A stretch of DNA of 23,913 nucleotides. Origin: Bacteroidales bacterium GP1. Its GTDB lineage: Bacteria; Bacteroidota; Bacteroidia; Bacteroidales; Muribaculaceae. The position numbers and the translations under genes were made by a program. A model generated the notes under the pieces. That model searched no databases and was not told where the DNA came from. It saw only the letters and a list, made by a program, of their open reading frames with translations. The DNA lies in the NCBI GenBank assembly GCA_001701105.1, contig DAAI01000009.1, positions 119,829 to 143,741 on the forward strand. Reading direction: 5' to 3'. Positions 16,046-23,608 of the stretch are shown here, one piece after another; positions within the stretch are counted from its first letter, which is position 1; every line of letters begins with the position of its first letter.

Positions 16046-16606
16046 TTATTTTCCTTTTGTAATCACTCTGTATGAAGCTTTCACATTACCTCGCTCCATA
16101 CTATGCAATTTATTGCGTATCATCTGCTTTCGGATCGGAGAGATATGATCTGTGTAAACCTCGCCCAGCAGATGATCGTACTCATGCTGGATTATGCGCG
16201 AGAGAAATCCAGTGAACTCCGCCGTATGCGGTTCAAATTTCTCATCCAGCCATTCAAGCCGGATATGCTCATGGCGCTTCACATTTTCAGAAAGACCCGG
16301 TAATGAAAGGCAGCCCTCCGACCTTACTACAGCTCCCTCATCCTCAATCACTTCCAGCTGCGGATTGATAATCACCATTTTTGAATCGCGGCATTCCGGA
16401 AAATCATCGCCCAAAGGGGAGCCATCGATCACGAACAATGCTATTGACTTTCCTATCTGCGGGGCGGCGAGTCCTACACCGTCGGAATTATACATCGTCT
16501 CAAACATATCCGAAATTAATTTTTCCAATCCCGGATAATCATTTTCTATATCCTCGGCTTCTTCACGCAGAATGGGATGCCCGTATATATATATAGGTAA
16601 TATCAT
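16046..16606 (-). CDS. def: Peptide deformylase
   Basis: A 186-residue metalloenzyme that removes the formyl group from the N-terminal methionine of nascent proteins. The three active-site motifs are intact: GVGLAAPQIG (43-52), EGCLS with metal ligand Cys99 (97-101), and QHEYDHLLG with ligands His141 and His145 and catalytic Glu142. Length is typical of Bacteroidota deformylases. It leads the probable def-ettA-yidE operon, with ettA after a 1-nt gap. A full-consensus promoter lies about 75 nt upstream. Both Def and EttA act at the ribosome, so the pairing makes functional sense. Confidence 0.96.
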   Translation of the reverse strand: MILPIYIYGHPILREEAEDIENDYPGLEKLISDMFETMYNSDGVGLAAPQIGKSIALFVIDGSPLGDDFPECRDSKMVIINPQLEVIEDEGAVVRSEGCLSLPGLSENVKRHEHIRLEWLDEKFEPHTAEFTGFLSRIIQHEYDHLLGEVYTDHISPIRKQMIRNKLHSMERGNVKASYRVITKGK

Positions 16607-16683
16607 AATAGACTCAAATTAAGCAAAAAGTCAAGGCCATTCCAGCCCTCACTGCAACTTCCTATCTTATTGCGATTACTCTG

Positions 16684-16715
16684 CAAAATTACAAAAATTT
16701 CGGCATCCGCCCAAA
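16684..16715 (-). promoter_or_regulatory. Candidate sigma-ABfr promoter for the def-ettA-yidE operon
   Basis: On the minus strand, TTTG (16715-16712), a 20-nt spacer and TAATTTTG (16691-16684) match both Bacteroidetes promoter boxes fully. Predicted start is near 16677, leaving about 70 nt before def at 16606. It lies in the 124-nt gap after the ruvX stop, so def can be transcribed independently of ruvX. Confidence 0.65.
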
Positions 16716-16730
16716 TCGGCTTCTTTCCTT

Positions 16731-17144
16731 CTACCTCCGGGAATCGAGCCATGCGGTGAGGATCAGCACAGCCGCCATCTCATCAGCCAATTCCTTACGT
16801 TGGCGGTCGCTACGTTTGAAACCGGCCGTGATCATATCCCGGTGAGCCTGCACCGATGTAAATCTCTCATCGACTAATTCCACAGGCACATTCGGCAATA
16901 TCTTTGAAAGATGCTGGAGAAATGGCCGGATATATCTCATCGATTCCGACTCCTCACCGCTTACTGTCCGGGGATGGCCCACCAGTATACGGTCTACCGG
17001 CTCACGGCGACAATAATCAGAGATAAAAGCCTCAAGATCGCAAGTCCGTTGTGTCGGCAGCCCATTGGCTGCAATCTGCAACGTATCGGTCACGGCTACT
17101 CCGCAGCGTTTTCTGCCATAATCTATTGCCATTATCCTTCCCAT
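16731..17144 (-). CDS. ruvX: Holliday junction resolvase RuvX / YqgF family nuclease
   Basis: From ATG 17144 the product is 137 residues, the family's normal size. It has an RNase H-like fold. Visible motifs are MAIDYGRKRCGVAVTD with the first catalytic Asp8, the RILVGHPRTVSGEES loop, VELVDERFTS with the catalytic acidic residue in the DER triplet, and the C-terminal LADEMAAVLILTAWLDSR. YqgF/RuvX proteins act as Holliday junction resolvase candidates and in pre-16S rRNA 5' maturation; the latter is well supported in E. coli. The frame stays open upstream to 17318, but that 58-residue extension is not family-like and carries repeats and a hairpin, so I reject it. The gene is downstream of rubrerythrin on the same strand, separated by 233 nt. 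Confidence 0.9.
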   Translation of the reverse strand: MGRIMAIDYGRKRCGVAVTDTLQIAANGLPTQRTCDLEAFISDYCRREPVDRILVGHPRTVSGEESESMRYIRPFLQHLSKILPNVPVELVDERFTSVQAHRDMITAGFKRSDRQRKELADEMAAVLILTAWLDSRR

Positions 17145-17182
17145 ACTGTCATAACGAATCCCCTCCCTATTAATTATCAATC

Positions 17183-17224
17183 CACTCCTATATTTGTCAC
17201 ACCAATAGTCACTCCTATAATTTG
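17183..17224. repeat. Imperfect direct repeat upstream of ruvX
   Basis: CACTCCTATATTTG (17183-17196) and CACTCCTATAATTTG (17210-17224) are near-identical and start 27 bp apart, about 40-80 nt before the ruvX start. Their spacing and position would suit a protein-binding site or a small duplication. No function is evident. Confidence 0.5.
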
Positions 17225-17300
17225 CAGCTGCTATCAATGACACCCCATAAGGCCGATTAATCAGATTATCGATTCGGGATTGGGAAGCCTTAGCATGGGA

Positions 17301-17336
17301 AAGGAGATAAACACCCAATCAGGCATTTATCTCCTT
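17301..17336 (-). terminator. Inverted repeat downstream of rubrerythrin, possible terminator
   Basis: AAGGAGATAAA (17301-17311) and TTTATCTCCTT (17326-17336) form a perfect 11-bp stem with a 14-nt loop, 42 nt past the rubrerythrin stop. The minus-strand T-run after the stem is short, so it may be a weak terminator, an mRNA-stabilising hairpin, or a structure in the ruvX leader. Confidence 0.45.
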
Positions 17337-17377
17337 GGCATATTAAAGTTGTAACAATCTATCAGTCGATTTCTATA

Positions 17378-17932
17378 TTATTTCTTGCCGAAATAACGCT
17401 CATAGAGTCCGGCAAAACCACGACCGTGACGTGCCTCATCCTTTGCCATCTCATGGACTGTATCATGAATGGCATCCAGCCCGGCTTCCTTTGCATTCTT
17501 GGCTATACGCATCTTGTCGGCATTAGCACCTGCCTCAGCGTGCATACGCTTCTCAAGGTTGGTTTTGGTATCCCATACATGGTCGCCCAATAGTTCCGCA
17601 AATTTGGAAGCATGTTCAGCTTCCTCCCAAGCGTACCGCTTGAAGGCATCAGCCACTTCCGGATATCCTTCACGGTCGGCCTGACGGGCCATAGCGAGAT
17701 ACATACCTACTTCAGTACATTCGCCCATGAAGTGATTGTTCAGATCCTTGATCATCTCCTCGCTCGTGCCTTTGGCTACTCCGATTGTGTGTTCGGTTAC
17801 GAACTGGAGGGCTGAATCCTCGTTAAGTTCATTAAATTTGCTGCGGGGGGCGCCACACTGCGGGCACTTTTCGGGAGCTTCTTCACCTTCAGCGATGTAT
17901 CCACATACGCTGCATATCCATTTCTTTGCCAT
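17378..17932 (-). CDS. Reverse rubrerythrin (rubredoxin domain first, then ferritin-like diiron domain)
   Basis: A 184-residue protein with the rubredoxin iron site at the N-terminus (Cys7, Cys10, Cys23, Cys26 in CSVCG and CPQCG), followed by a four-helix ferritin-like domain. Diiron ligands are visible in GECTEVGMYLAMARQAD, WEEAEHASKF and AKDEARHGRGF. This order is opposite to classical rubrerythrin and defines reverse rubrerythrin, known from clostridia as an NADH-linked peroxidase and oxidase component that protects anaerobes from H2O2 and O2. It is a cytosolic single-gene unit on minus, divergent from the cytochrome bd operon. A redox regulator is likely, but I cannot see a clear operator. 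Confidence 0.92.
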   Translation of the reverse strand: MAKKWICSVCGYIAEGEEAPEKCPQCGAPRSKFNELNEDSALQFVTEHTIGVAKGTSEEMIKDLNNHFMGECTEVGMYLAMARQADREGYPEVADAFKRYAWEEAEHASKFAELLGDHVWDTKTNLEKRMHAEAGANADKMRIAKNAKEAGLDAIHDTVHEMAKDEARHGRGFAGLYERYFGKK

Positions 17933-18306
17933 TTATTTATCTTTTTATAAGGTTATACATTTGTTGAGAGGTTGACAATATTTTTATGTGCAATTCAACC
18001 TTTCTATATATTATAACAATCTTTCCAGTGATTTTTCATTTTAGAGTTCCAAAATTTTTCACCTCATGTTATATTTTTCTTTTATTCACGAGATCCGCAT
18101 AAAAATCCGGCTTATAATTTTAATAATTTTTATTTAATCATATTGCATTATTCGGATATAATCATTAATTTTGCTACATATGTGCGACAAATGGATTCCT
18201 TCCGTGAAATCGGCATGCCGTTAACCCAATATTTCAACTGCAATAATCCAACATCAACGAAACGGCGGAACATCATATTGGCTTTCGCCGGCATTAATAA
18301 CTCATT
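17933..18306. other. Divergent intergenic region between rubrerythrin and cydA
   Basis: About 374 nt, very AT-rich over 17935-18180, with no convincing conserved gene. It contains a good promoter for cydA (18142-18173) and a predicted cydA leader of about 127 nt. The leader holds a 10-bp palindrome CGGCATGCCG (18210-18219) and a 45-codon reading frame (18191-18328) that overlaps the cydA start. I found no TAnnTTTG box oriented toward rubrerythrin. Confidence 0.55.
18142..18173 (+). promoter_or_regulatory. Candidate sigma-ABfr promoter for the cyd operon
   Basis: ATTG (18142-18145), a 20-nt spacer and TAATTTTG (18166-18173) match the Bacteroidetes consensus. Transcription would start near 18180, leaving about 127 nt of leader before cydA. 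Confidence 0.6.
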
Positions 18307-19875
18307 ATGGAACATCTCACTACCGTAGTCGACTGGTCAAGGTGGCAATTCGCCCTGACGGCCATCTATCACTGGCTATTCGTGCCATTGACTTTGGGTT
18401 TATCCGTGATTGTGGCCATCATGGAATCTTTCTACCTGAAGACAAAAAACGAGAATTGGCTAAAAATCACCAAATTCTGGATGACTCTTTTTGGCATTAA
18501 CTTCGCAATAGGAGTAGCCACCGGCCTTATCCTTGAATTCGAGTTCGGCACCAACTGGAGCAACTACTCTTGGTTTGTAGGAGATATTTTCGGAGCGCCC
18601 CTCGCTATTGAGGGTCTCCTCGCATTCTTCCTCGAAGCCACATTCGGAGCCGTGATGTTCTTCGGTTGGAATAAGGTTAGTCCTAAATTCCATCTCGCCT
18701 CCACATGGCTTACGGCGATAGGAGCCTCAATTTCCGCCTTATGGATTCTTGTGGCCAATGCATGGATGCAGTATCCTGTGGGCATGGAATTCGACCCGGC
18801 CCAGATGCGCAATGTGATGGATAATTTCTGGGCTTTATTCTCCGGAATAGCAGTCAATAAATTCTTCCATTCCGTATTCAGCGGCTGGGCTTTGGCCGGA
18901 ATATTCGTGATCGGAGTAAGCTGTTATCTCCTGTGGAAACAGCGCAACAAAGAATTTTCTATCCTTTCAATAAAGGTGGGCGCATGGTTCGGGCTCATCG
19001 GACTGCTCCTTACGATGTACACCGGCGACGGATCCGCTGTGCAGGTGGCCCGTCATCAGCCAATGAAGCTCGCTGCCATGGAAGGCCTGTATCATGGAGA
19101 AGTGGGACAAGGGCTCACAGCCATCGGCATTGTGAATCCCGCAAAGGAATGGAACAACGACGAGCCTGAATATCTATTTAATGTCAATATCCCCCACGGG
19201 CTCTCTATTCTTGCACGCCATCAATGGAATGCATTTGTGCCCGGCATCACCGACATCATCAATGGCGTTGACATTGACGCCAACGGCGACACCATCAATA
19301 CCGTCTCATATCAGGAGCGTATAGAGCGGGGTAAGATTGCTCAGAAAGCACTCGCCGATTATGGAGCTGCCCGGCAGGCAAAAGATCAAGCAGCCATGAC
19401 CATGGCACTTGACAGCCTTAACAAGAATTATCCCTATTTCGGATATGCTTATTTCAATTCTGTGGAAGAAGCCATTCCGCCTGTAGGCCTTACTTTCACG
19501 ATGTTCCGGGTCATGGTTGCGCTCGGGTCTTATTTCCTGGCCTTCTTTGTGCTCACCCTTATTCTTGTATACTGGAACAATCTGATCGACCGCAGCCGCT
19601 GGTTCTATCTTCTGGCCATGCTTTCAGTGCCGTTCATGTGGATATGCTCGGAGGCAGGATGGTGTGTGGCCGAAGTCGGCAGGCAGCCCTGGACAGTGCA
19701 GGATCTTCTCCCCACTATGGCCGCAATCTCCGATATTCCCTCCGGCTCAGTTATCCTTACTTTCTGGCTCTTTGCAGCCGTATTCACAATCCTCCTTATT
19801 GCTGAAGTGAGCATCATGTGCCGCTTCATATACAAGGAAAGTATGTCTAATATGTTGAGTAACACCAACGCCTAA
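18307..19875 (+). CDS. cydA: Cytochrome bd ubiquinol/menaquinol oxidase subunit I
   Basis: A 522-residue polytopic protein with about nine TM helices. It oxidises quinol and reduces O2 to water without pumping protons. Haem ligands align with the E. coli enzyme: His22 (haem b595 or d site), His188 and Met403 (haem b558; Met in FRVMVALG), with conserved Glu102 and Glu110 in the IEGLLAFFLE helix. The periplasmic quinol-binding region carries KLAAME (Lys254, Glu259), and the GRQPW motif is intact near residue 457. The stretch between KLAAME and FRVMV is about 140 residues, the long Q-loop type seen in E. coli rather than the short type of Bacillus. cydB follows after 12 nt. High O2 affinity fits nanaerobic respiration and O2 scavenging. 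Confidence 0.96.
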   Translation: MEHLTTVVDWSRWQFALTAIYHWLFVPLTLGLSVIVAIMESFYLKTKNENWLKITKFWMTLFGINFAIGVATGLILEFEFGTNWSNYSWFVGDIFGAPLAIEGLLAFFLEATFGAVMFFGWNKVSPKFHLASTWLTAIGASISALWILVANAWMQYPVGMEFDPAQMRNVMDNFWALFSGIAVNKFFHSVFSGWALAGIFVIGVSCYLLWKQRNKEFSILSIKVGAWFGLIGLLLTMYTGDGSAVQVARHQPMKLAAMEGLYHGEVGQGLTAIGIVNPAKEWNNDEPEYLFNVNIPHGLSILARHQWNAFVPGITDIINGVDIDANGDTINTVSYQERIERGKIAQKALADYGAARQAKDQAAMTMALDSLNKNYPYFGYAYFNSVEEAIPPVGLTFTMFRVMVALGSYFLAFFVLTLILVYWNNLIDRSRWFYLLAMLSVPFMWICSEAGWCVAEVGRQPWTVQDLLPTMAAISDIPSGSVILTFWLFAAVFTILLIAEVSIMCRFIYKESMSNMLSNTNA

Positions 19876-19887
19876 TAAAGTATACAC

Positions 19888-21024
19888 ATGACTCTGGAAT
19901 ATCTGCAAAACTATTGGTGGCTGTTAATCTCCGTGCTCGGAGGCATTCTCGTTTTCCTGCTTTTCGTTCAGGGCGGCCAGTCGATGATCCTCTCACTCGG
20001 CACTACCGAGCGGCGTCGCAACATACTTCTGTCGGCAATGGGTAGTAAATGGGAGCTGACATTCACCACGCTCGTAGTATTCGGTGGCGCTATGTTCGCA
20101 TCCTTCCCACTTTATTATTCCACCAGCTTCGGTGGAGCCTACTGGCTATGGATTCTCATTCTTTTTAGCTTCGTGGTCCAGGCTGTAAGCTATGAATACC
20201 GCCGCAAGAAAGGCAACATCTACGGTACGCGCACCTATGACGTGTTCCTTATGGCCAATGGTCTTGTAGGATGCGTATTGCTCGGAGTGGCAGTATCGAT
20301 GTTCTTCTTCGGTGGTGATTTCACCGTTACACGATCCAACCTCCTCAATCCCGGAGCCCCGGTGATCTCAAAATGGGGTTCGGCCCACGGCTTTGAAGCT
20401 ATCTTCAACTGGAAAAATCTGATTCTCGGAGTTGCTGTATTCTTCCTTGCTCGGATGCAGGCTTGCTTCTATCTGATGACCCGCTTGGAAGATGAACCAG
20501 AACTAATGAAAACCCTGAAAGCCAAGGCATTTATTAATGGTTGCATTTTCGTTGTAGCCTTTCTCGCTTTCCTTGGCGTACTTCTAACTTCTACAGGCTA
20601 TACGGTAGTTTCCGAGGATGGGATGACGGTGAATGTCTCTGAAACTCCATATAAATATTTCCATAATTATATCGACCTCTGGTGGGCTCTCATATCACTG
20701 CTGGTCGGAGTGGTTCTGGTGCTATACGGACTTATCCGCGGCAGTTTCGATTCCAAGTTCACTGCGGCTATATGGTTTACTGGATTCGGGACATTCTTTG
20801 CCGTGATTTCATTGTTCTGGGTAGCCGGATACAACGACACCGCCTTCCTCCCCTCTTTGACCGATGAGATGAGCTCTCTTACTATCCGCAATGCCTCGTC
20901 ATCCGAATTTACCCTCAAGACCATGAGCTGGGTTTCGCTGGTGATTCCATTTGTGCTGGCATATATTGCCTACGTATGGAGGTCGATGGATACAAAGAAA
21001 ATCAACCCATCCGAGACTCATTAA
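19888..21024 (+). CDS. cydB: Cytochrome bd oxidase subunit II
   Basis: A 378-residue, highly hydrophobic protein with about nine TM helices, the structural partner of CydA. Diagnostic features are WWLLISVLGGILVFLLFVQGGQ at the N-terminus, LGTTERRRNILLSAMGSKWE in the first cytoplasmic loop, FASFPLYYSTSF, and the VQAVSYEYRRKKGN segment. It follows cydA by 12 nt with no terminator between, so both are one transcript. I see no small CydX-like gene after it: the 68 nt before the next gene contain no such frame. The 3' end shares no convincing overlap with the downstream chrA-like gene, whose longer start I reject. Confidence 0.93.
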   Translation: MTLEYLQNYWWLLISVLGGILVFLLFVQGGQSMILSLGTTERRRNILLSAMGSKWELTFTTLVVFGGAMFASFPLYYSTSFGGAYWLWILILFSFVVQAVSYEYRRKKGNIYGTRTYDVFLMANGLVGCVLLGVAVSMFFFGGDFTVTRSNLLNPGAPVISKWGSAHGFEAIFNWKNLILGVAVFFLARMQACFYLMTRLEDEPELMKTLKAKAFINGCIFVVAFLAFLGVLLTSTGYTVVSEDGMTVNVSETPYKYFHNYIDLWWALISLLVGVVLVLYGLIRGSFDSKFTAAIWFTGFGTFFAVISLFWVAGYNDTAFLPSLTDEMSSLTIRNASSSEFTLKTMSWVSLVIPFVLAYIAYVWRSMDTKKINPSETH

Positions 21025-21092
21025 TACTCCCGGACTTCGGCTTCTGTATTTGCAATAATAATAAGACTCCGAGGCCCTGCAATAATGCTGAC

Positions 21093-21683
21093 ATGAAAGA
21101 AGATAATTCATCCTCCCTCAAGGATCTGTTCCTCACCTTCTTCAAGATAGGAGCTTTCACCTTCGGGGGAGGATGGGCCATGATATCAATCATAGAACGT
21201 GAGATTGTCGACAAGCACCATTGGATAGAGCGTGACGATTTCCTTGATCTTTTAGCCGTGGCACAATCGCTGCCCGGAATTCTAGCCGTAAATATCGCCA
21301 CGGCTATCGGCGATAAGGTAAAAGGGGGCAATGGATCAGTAATCGCTTCGCTTGGAACCATCCTCCCCTCCTTTCTCATCATCCTCGCAATCGCCATATT
21401 CCTGACCCCGGACCTCATCAAAAACAATAGGATTCTATCAGCAATCTTCATGGGTATCCGGCCTGCAGTAGTAGCCCTGATAATAGCTCCTGTCCTCTCA
21501 AGCGCGAAGGCTGCAAAACTATCGTGGGCCACGGCATGGATACCATTCGTCGTTGCCCTTATGATTTCTCTCAACATAGGCGTTGCATCCTCTCCTATTC
21601 TGTACATTATTCTGGGAGGCCTCATAGGGTTTCTTGTATGGTGGATACCGAGAAAATTTAATAATCCTCCTCACGCCCATTAA
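21093..21683 (+). CDS. ChrA-family transporter, first half-size subunit
   Basis: A 196-residue membrane protein from ATG 21093. It shows the chromate-transporter (CHR) domain motifs: FFKIGAFTFGGGWAMISIIE near residues 15-34, AQSLPGILAVNIATAIGDK near 55-73, and IFMGIRPAVVALI. Short-chain CHR proteins occur as tandem pairs of opposite membrane orientation that work together; the next gene is its partner, 2 nt away. Proven substrates are chromate and related oxyanions in a few species, so the real substrate here is open. The frame is open further up to 20976, inside cydB, but that extension is not family-like. It lies 68 nt after cydB and may be read through from the cyd promoter. Confidence 0.88.
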   Translation: MKEDNSSSLKDLFLTFFKIGAFTFGGGWAMISIIEREIVDKHHWIERDDFLDLLAVAQSLPGILAVNIATAIGDKVKGGNGSVIASLGTILPSFLIILAIAIFLTPDLIKNNRILSAIFMGIRPAVVALIIAPVLSSAKAAKLSWATAWIPFVVALMISLNIGVASSPILYIILGGLIGFLVWWIPRKFNNPPHAH

Positions 21684-21685
21684 AC

Positions 21686-22291
21686 ATGAGTATATATCTA
21701 AAAATGATATGGGCCTATATAAAAATAGGCATATTTGGATTTGGAGGTGGGTATGCCATGCTCTCTCTTGTGGAAAAGTCAGTAGTGGAGCCTGGATGGA
21801 TATCTGAGCAGATGTTTACCGATATTGTCGCTATATCACAAATGACTCCCGGGCCCATCGGAATCAATTCCGCCACCTACATAGGCTTTGTAGCTCCCGG
21901 CACGGTCGACCCTTCTCTACAAGGAATCGGATATGGCATATTAGGCTCCATAATATGTACATTAGCCGTTACTGTCCCGAGTTTTTTCCTCGTGCTCTAT
22001 GCCTCGCATTTTATTCGTCGTCATCACGAAAGCGGGGCCATCAAGGCTATCTTCTCGGGGCTGCGTCCTGTGGTGGTGGGGCTTATAGCCTCTGCGGCTA
22101 TCCTGCTGATGAATGCGGCTAACTTCAATCCGGATGGCAACACTCGCCAGTTGTGTTGCTCAATCGCCATATGCGCCGCCGCATTCTGCCTCGTATGGTT
22201 TCCGTTCAAATGGAAAAATAAAAAAATAAAGCTACATCCCATCCTGGTTATAATATTGGCAGGCCTCGCAGGGTTAATCTTATATTACTGA
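21686..22291 (+). CDS. ChrA-family transporter, second half-size subunit
   Basis: A 201-residue membrane protein paralogous to the preceding one. CHR marks are AYIKIGIFGFGGGYAMLSLVE near residues 10-30, ISQMTPGPIGINSATYIGF near 50-68, and IFSGLRPVVVGLIASAA. The PGPxGINxAT and FGGG motifs are characteristic of the C-terminal type of half. It starts 2 nt after its partner's stop, so the two are surely made together and probably form a heterodimer equivalent to one full-length ChrA. The C-terminus ends in a short TM helix after a basic KWKNKKIK loop. The transported ion is not predictable; chromate is only the best known example. Confidence 0.88.
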   Translation: MSIYLKMIWAYIKIGIFGFGGGYAMLSLVEKSVVEPGWISEQMFTDIVAISQMTPGPIGINSATYIGFVAPGTVDPSLQGIGYGILGSIICTLAVTVPSFFLVLYASHFIRRHHESGAIKAIFSGLRPVVVGLIASAAILLMNAANFNPDGNTRQLCCSIAICAAAFCLVWFPFKWKNKKIKLHPILVIILAGLAGLILYY

Positions 22292-22314
22292 ACACCCGCA
22301 GAGGGATAGAATGA

Positions 22315-23604
22315 ATGAACAACAACAATACATCTCAATCCTACGAGGAGGCTCTCGAATGGCTTTTCGGGCAGTTGCCAATGTTTTCACGCATCGGAGC
22401 CGCCGCTTATAAACCCGGGCTCGAACGCTGTAACGCTTTGGCCCTTCAATTTGGAAATCCGGAACGCAAATTCAAATCGATTCACATTGCCGGCACGAAT
22501 GGCAAAGGGAGTACTTCAAGCCTGATTGCAGCCACATTGCAGGCAGAGGGATATAAAACTGCTTTGTATACTTCTCCACATCTTGTCGACTTCCGCGAGA
22601 GAATCCGCATTAACGGGAAGATGATTCCAAAGCAACGTGTGATGCGTTTTATAAACGATTGGCGGATGCAAGCTGACTCCTGGTCCGACAAACCCTCCTT
22701 CTTTGAGCTTACAATGATGATGGCGTTCTGCTGGTTTGCAGAGGAAAACGTGGATTATGCCGTGATTGAAGTGGGCATGGGCGGTCGCCTTGACAGCACA
22801 AACATCATCACCCCCGAATTATGTGTGATTACTAATATATCTAAAGATCATACACAATTTTTGGGAGATACCCTCGAAAAGATTGCAATGGAAAAGGCCG
22901 GTATCATCAAGGCTGGAGTGCCGGTGGTGATCGGAGAGGCTGAAGGGGATGTAGAAAAGGTGTTCAGGCTTAAAGCTGCGGAGATGAATGCTCCTTTGCG
23001 TGAGGCATATAATGAAACGGATAATGCCGCAAATGAAGCTCTGACAACTACCCTCCACGGAGATTACCAGCGCAAGAATGTGAACACTGCCAGGATTGCG
23101 ATAGAAGAATTGCGCAGCATCGGCATCACTATATCCGACAAGGCCCTGCACAGAGGTTTCGCAGAGGTTGAAAACCTCACGGGATTCCGTGGCAGATGGA
23201 CCGTCGTAAGCAAAAAGCCGCTTACCATCTGCGACACAGGCCACAATGAGGCCGGCTTGAGTTACAATATGGCGCAATTAAGACGCCTCCTCAACGACCG
23301 GCCCGACGGGAAACTGAGGATTGTACTCGGTTTTGTGGCTGATAAGGATGTGGAGCATATACTCCCCTATTTCCCGGAGGATGCCGAATATTATCTCACT
23401 CAGGCACAGATTCCCCGCGCATTGCCGGTGGAAAAATTAGCGGAGATGGCCGAATCGCGCTCTTGGCTGTGCCACCCCTATCCTACGGTGAAGGAAGCAT
23501 ATAAGGCTGCAAAGGAAGATGCCTCGGCTAAAGATGTGATTTTTGTTGGCGGGTCTACTTTCATCGTTGCCGATTTCCTCGCTTTCATTGACTCTGAAAA
23601 ATAA
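22315..23604 (+). CDS. folC: Bifunctional folylpolyglutamate synthase / dihydrofolate synthase
   Basis: A complete 429-residue Mur-ligase-family enzyme that adds glutamate to dihydropteroate and folates using ATP. Motifs in order are the P-loop IAGTNGKGSTSSL (58-70), the folate-loop segment LVDFRERIRING, IEVGMGGRLDSTN, NISKDHTQFLGDTLEKIAMEKAGI with the magnesium-binding His, GFRGRW, and CDTGHNEAGL, the adenine-linked motif that is D-x-A-H-N-P in many homologues. It follows the ChrA pair by 23 nt and precedes the mgtC-like gene by 4 nt, so it is likely part of the same long transcript. Cytosolic one-carbon metabolism is its role; no link to the respiratory genes is implied by function. Confidence 0.94.
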   Translation: MNNNNTSQSYEEALEWLFGQLPMFSRIGAAAYKPGLERCNALALQFGNPERKFKSIHIAGTNGKGSTSSLIAATLQAEGYKTALYTSPHLVDFRERIRINGKMIPKQRVMRFINDWRMQADSWSDKPSFFELTMMMAFCWFAEENVDYAVIEVGMGGRLDSTNIITPELCVITNISKDHTQFLGDTLEKIAMEKAGIIKAGVPVVIGEAEGDVEKVFRLKAAEMNAPLREAYNETDNAANEALTTTLHGDYQRKNVNTARIAIEELRSIGITISDKALHRGFAEVENLTGFRGRWTVVSKKPLTICDTGHNEAGLSYNMAQLRRLLNDRPDGKLRIVLGFVADKDVEHILPYFPEDAEYYLTQAQIPRALPVEKLAEMAESRSWLCHPYPTVKEAYKAAKEDASAKDVIFVGGSTFIVADFLAFIDSEK

Positions 23605-23608
23605 CACT

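Noticed and set aside
17189..17224. TATATTTG and TATAATTTG boxes on the plus strand in the ruvX leader
   Set aside because: They face away from ruvX and have no plus-strand gene downstream before the antisense of rubrerythrin, so they are probably chance products of the direct repeat.
17145..17318. N-terminal extension of ruvX by 58 residues from an earlier ATG
   Set aside because: RuvX proteins start almost directly at the IMAIDYG strand. The extension is compositionally unlike a protein domain and covers a direct repeat and part of a hairpin.
20976..21092. Longer start for the first ChrA half, overlapping the cydB 3' end
   Set aside because: The extra 39 residues are polar, rich in Asn, Pro and Cys, and have no family resemblance; the CHR domain starts soon after ATG 21093.
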